This document shows positions 23,501-24,519 of a stretch of DNA of 24,519 nucleotides, piece after piece (position 1 is the stretch's first letter; each line of letters starts with the position of its first letter). Source of the stretch: a virus. A program made the translations under genes and the position numbers. The notes under the pieces are model-generated. The model was given only the letters and a program-made list of their open reading frames with translations. It did not search any database and was not told where the DNA came from. The stretch is taken from the IMG/VR virus record IMGVR_UViG_3300013195_000006, positions 1 to 24,519 of that record; one strand, 5' to 3'.

Positions 23501-24519
23501 CAGTGCCACTTTCAGCCAACTCTGTGGATGTTACTGCATTAGTAGCAATCTTTGCTGAAGTTACTGCAGCGTCATCAATTTTATCTGTAGTTACTGCGTC
23601 ATTGGCGATTTTTGCAGTGGTAACATTTCCAGTTGCAATCTTTACATATGTGATTGCATTATTTGCAATCTGGTCAGTATCAACTGCAGCATCATTGATT
23701 TTCGCAGTTGTTACTGCATTGTCAGCAAGTTTTGCTGTAGTAACATTAAGATCTGAAATTTTAGATTCAGTTACTGCGTTAGATCCAATCTTTGCAGCAG
23801 TAACAGCAGAATCAGTAATCTTTGATGTATTGATTGCAAGATTTCTGATATGATCTGTAGTTACTGCTCTATCAGCATCAACACTTGCACTATCTTTTAG
23901 TTTAGTTGAGTCTACAGCATCTGCTGCGATCTTTGCTGTAGTAACATTAAGATCTGCAATCTTAGCTGTAGTTACATGAGCATCAGTAATCTTAGCAGTT
24001 GTTACTGAGTTTGATGCTAACTTATCAGTAGTTACTGCAGCATCTCTAACATGATCTGTAGTTACTGCTCGATCACCATCAGTAGTACCCGAATGTGATA
24101 ATTTGTCTGATGTTACTGCAAGATCTACAATAGCATCAGTCGTAACAGAATCCGTGGCTAGGGTAGCTCCACTACCTGTAGAACTGATAATTGTACTGCC
24201 ATTAACTAGCAGTGTTGAAACTTCTAAACTTCCTTGGATTGTTTGTCCACCAGAAGTATCAACTAACTGATGCCAATTGACACCATTTACGTTTGTAGAA
24301 AATCTATTTACTGCTGTATTGAAATAAAGGTCACCTTGACCCAATCCAGCATTAGAGCTAAGACTCAACCCCAATTTTTCTGGAGTTACAGCATTTCCTG
24401 CAATAGTTCTGGTATCTACTGCATTACTTTTAATATTGAGACTATCAACTGCCCTATCAGCATCATTGAGCAAACTGGTTGCCAACTTAGCGTGAGTTAC
24501 TGATTCGTTGACAAGTTTA
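20556..24519 (-). CDS. Giant tail-fibre-like repeat protein, N-terminus beyond the window
   Basis: At least 1320 residues are visible. The frame is open to the right edge; a TTG at 24485 is not a real start, because the upstream codons continue the same repeat (NESVTHAKL). In window numbering, a fibre module lies at 43-113 (GDLYFNTAVNRF, WHQLVDTSGGQTI), and degenerate ten-residue repeats of the type ADANVTTAKI lie at about 118-566. A second copy of the module is at 563-640 (GDIYFDESTDRM, WRQFLDTHGNQTI), followed by GTSTNVKIQWNETNDRWEF near 670. Four NTAYxWGDHSxAGYLTS repeats lie near 770, 826, 1163 and 1258, and two LSDVDT...W modules near 914 and 1193. The repeats probably form a long trimeric shaft. 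No S74 chaperone domain is seen at the C-terminus (TAIAYAIALS). Such proteins are usually fibres or whiskers in marine myoviruses. Confidence 0.8.
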   Translation of the reverse strand, partial: KLVNESVTHAKLATSLLNDADRAVDSLNIKSNAVDTRTIAGNAVTPEKLGLSLSSNAGLGQGDLYFNTAVNRFSTNVNGVNWHQLVDTSGGQTIQGSLEVSTLLVNGSTIISSTGSGATLATDSVTTDAIVDLAVTSDKLSHSGTTDGDRAVTTDHVRDAAVTTDKLASNSVTTAKITDAHVTTAKIADLNVTTAKIAADAVDSTKLKDSASVDADRAVTTDHIRNLAINTSKITDSAVTAAKIGSNAVTESKISDLNVTTAKLADNAVTTAKINDAAVDTDQIANNAITYVKIATGNVTTAKIANDAVTTDKIDDAAVTSAKIATNAVTSTELAESGTVDADRAVDTNHIKDNAVTNDKLANASVDTDQLVALSVTTGKIVNGNVTSEKLANQAVTTAKLNADAVTGAKIADDSIDSEHYVDGSIDTAHIAGSAVTEGKIADANVTTAKIADANVTTAKIADANVTTGKLAADAVTGAKIADDSIDSEHYVDGSIDTAHIGDSQVTTAKIAADAIDGTKIADDSIDSEHYVDGSIDTAHIADDAVTAAKIADQTITATQIAGNAVNPKKLLLGLTNSSHSMVANLTDAGDIYFDESTDRMNVYDGAAWRQFLDTHGNQTITNDLTISGDLTVTGTTTYSNTTNLSTNAAFITLNQDVTGTPSEDAYLEVERGTSTNVKIQWNETNDRWEFTNDGSTYYNLPVQVGDLSNNVNYIDLADISVTQNAAGTAGLSYNNANGVFTYTPPDLSSFATTTALNTAVANSSNWDTAYGWGDHSAAGYLTSETSHADVVVDGDFTTSGLMTTDGSGTYTVTTNNSTNWNTAYSWGDHSTAGYLTSYTETQTLDNVLALGATTTRDITTTGKILFSNLYATTGDLPSASTYHGMFAHVHGTGKGYFAHAGNWVELVDTASSIDKLSDVDTSTVAPTDGQALVWDNTAGKWEPGTVAASSSGITVKQVQGSGGTVDVTATSITELQFDKNTGFNVTDLGSGVAFVDFGSAFKTWYVSGQTTLVASGEDEIELIAGTGITLTTTTTHTGSATKAITIASSGGGGSISDGDKGDITVSNSGATWSIDSGVVGSNELDNTGVTAATYGNATNVPQLTVDANGRITGVTNVAVTAPTASDVVVDGDFTSGGLMTTDGSGGYSVTTNNAANWNTAYGWGDHSTAGYLTSYTVVASDLNGISIDALSDVDTTTTTPSTGDVLKWDGSKWAPGTDNTGSGGGGGTETDPVFSASEAATITSTNTSNWNTAYSWGDHASAGYLTSIPNATTSVYGAVKVDGTSIQINGSGQIFATGVTGGQAGISDSTAIAYAIALS
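22820..24165 (-). repeat. Tandem decapeptide-coding repeats (30-base period)
   Basis: About 45 degenerate ten-codon units encode the pattern x-D-x-A/S-V-T-T-A-K-I/L. Some are nearly identical in a row, such as the three ADANVTTAKI/ADANVTTGKL units around 23190-23100. A 20-residue unit made of ADDSIDSEHY plus VDGSIDTAHI occurs three times (about 23290-23225, 23080-23018 and 22960-22898), giving a higher-order repeat. The ten-codon period implies growth by unequal recombination of coding DNA, and the third-base divergence between copies shows most units are old. Confidence 0.85.

Noticed and set aside
22820-24165. Regularly spaced 30-base repeats as a possible CRISPR array
   Set aside because: The repeats are in frame, degenerate at third codon positions and contiguous without unique spacers; they are coding repeats of a fibre shaft.
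24483-24485. TTG start giving a complete 1309-residue fibre protein
   Set aside because: The frame stays open upstream to the window edge and the upstream codons (KLVNESVTHAK) continue the repeat pattern, so the gene is truncated by the window rather than starting at TTG.

Overview
The window looks like part of the late structural region of a T4-like myovirus from a marine bacterium, most likely a cyanophage (Kyanoviridae-type, infecting Synechococcus or Prochlorococcus). The diagnostic evidence is a run of neck, tail-completion and packaging genes in T4 order (gp13, gp14, gp15, gp16). It is preceded by very large repeat-rich virion proteins of kinds I associate with marine T4-like phages, and T4-type late promoters (NATAAATA) lie on the coding strand. 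The host itself cannot be settled from this window; a pelagiphage-type host is the main alternative. Every gene is on the minus strand, so transcription runs from the right end to the left. No tRNA, insertion sequence, integrase, CRISPR array or plus-strand gene was found.

Layout in transcription order: (1) 24519-20556, the 3' part of a giant tail-fibre-like protein built from decapeptide repeats and shuffled fibre modules; its start lies outside the window. (2) 20519-15522, a 1665-residue virion protein. (3) 15503-13224, a fibre or adhesin protein with two LamG/concanavalin-like domains. (4) 13180-12230, a small fibre protein sharing an N-terminal MPYIGN motif with (3). (5) 12227-11865, a 120-residue hypothetical protein. 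(6) 11853-10960, five tandem CBM5/12-like carbohydrate-binding repeats. (7) 10911-4549, a 2120-residue paralogue of (2). A rho-independent terminator and a late promoter follow, then (8) gp13, (9) gp14, (10) gp15, (11) gp16, (12) a DUF6321-like protein and (13) the beginning of a virion-like protein that runs off the left edge.

The first seven genes occupy the place where T4 has its gp10/gp11/gp12/wac group, so this is probably a baseplate-fibre and host-recognition locus. Carbohydrate-binding folds (LamG, CBM5/12-like) and trimeric-fibre-like repeats fit adsorption to a polysaccharide surface. Genes 8-11 build the head-tail connector, cap the tail and start DNA packaging. They are packed with 1-2 base gaps or a 1-base overlap and are probably translated as one unit from the promoter at 4515-4508.

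Intergenic space is minimal. The longest gaps are 68 bases (4481-4548, promoter plus terminator), 48 bases (10912-10959, C-rich leader), 43 bases (13181-13223) and 36 bases (20520-20555). There is no gene-free stretch over 300 bases. The most notable features are the duplicated giant protein pair with swapped middles, late promoters that overlap stop codons, an extra beta-repeat domain inside the neck protein gp14, a dockerin-like calcium-binding loop at the end of gp15, and at least two genes between gp16 and the expected terminase gp17.
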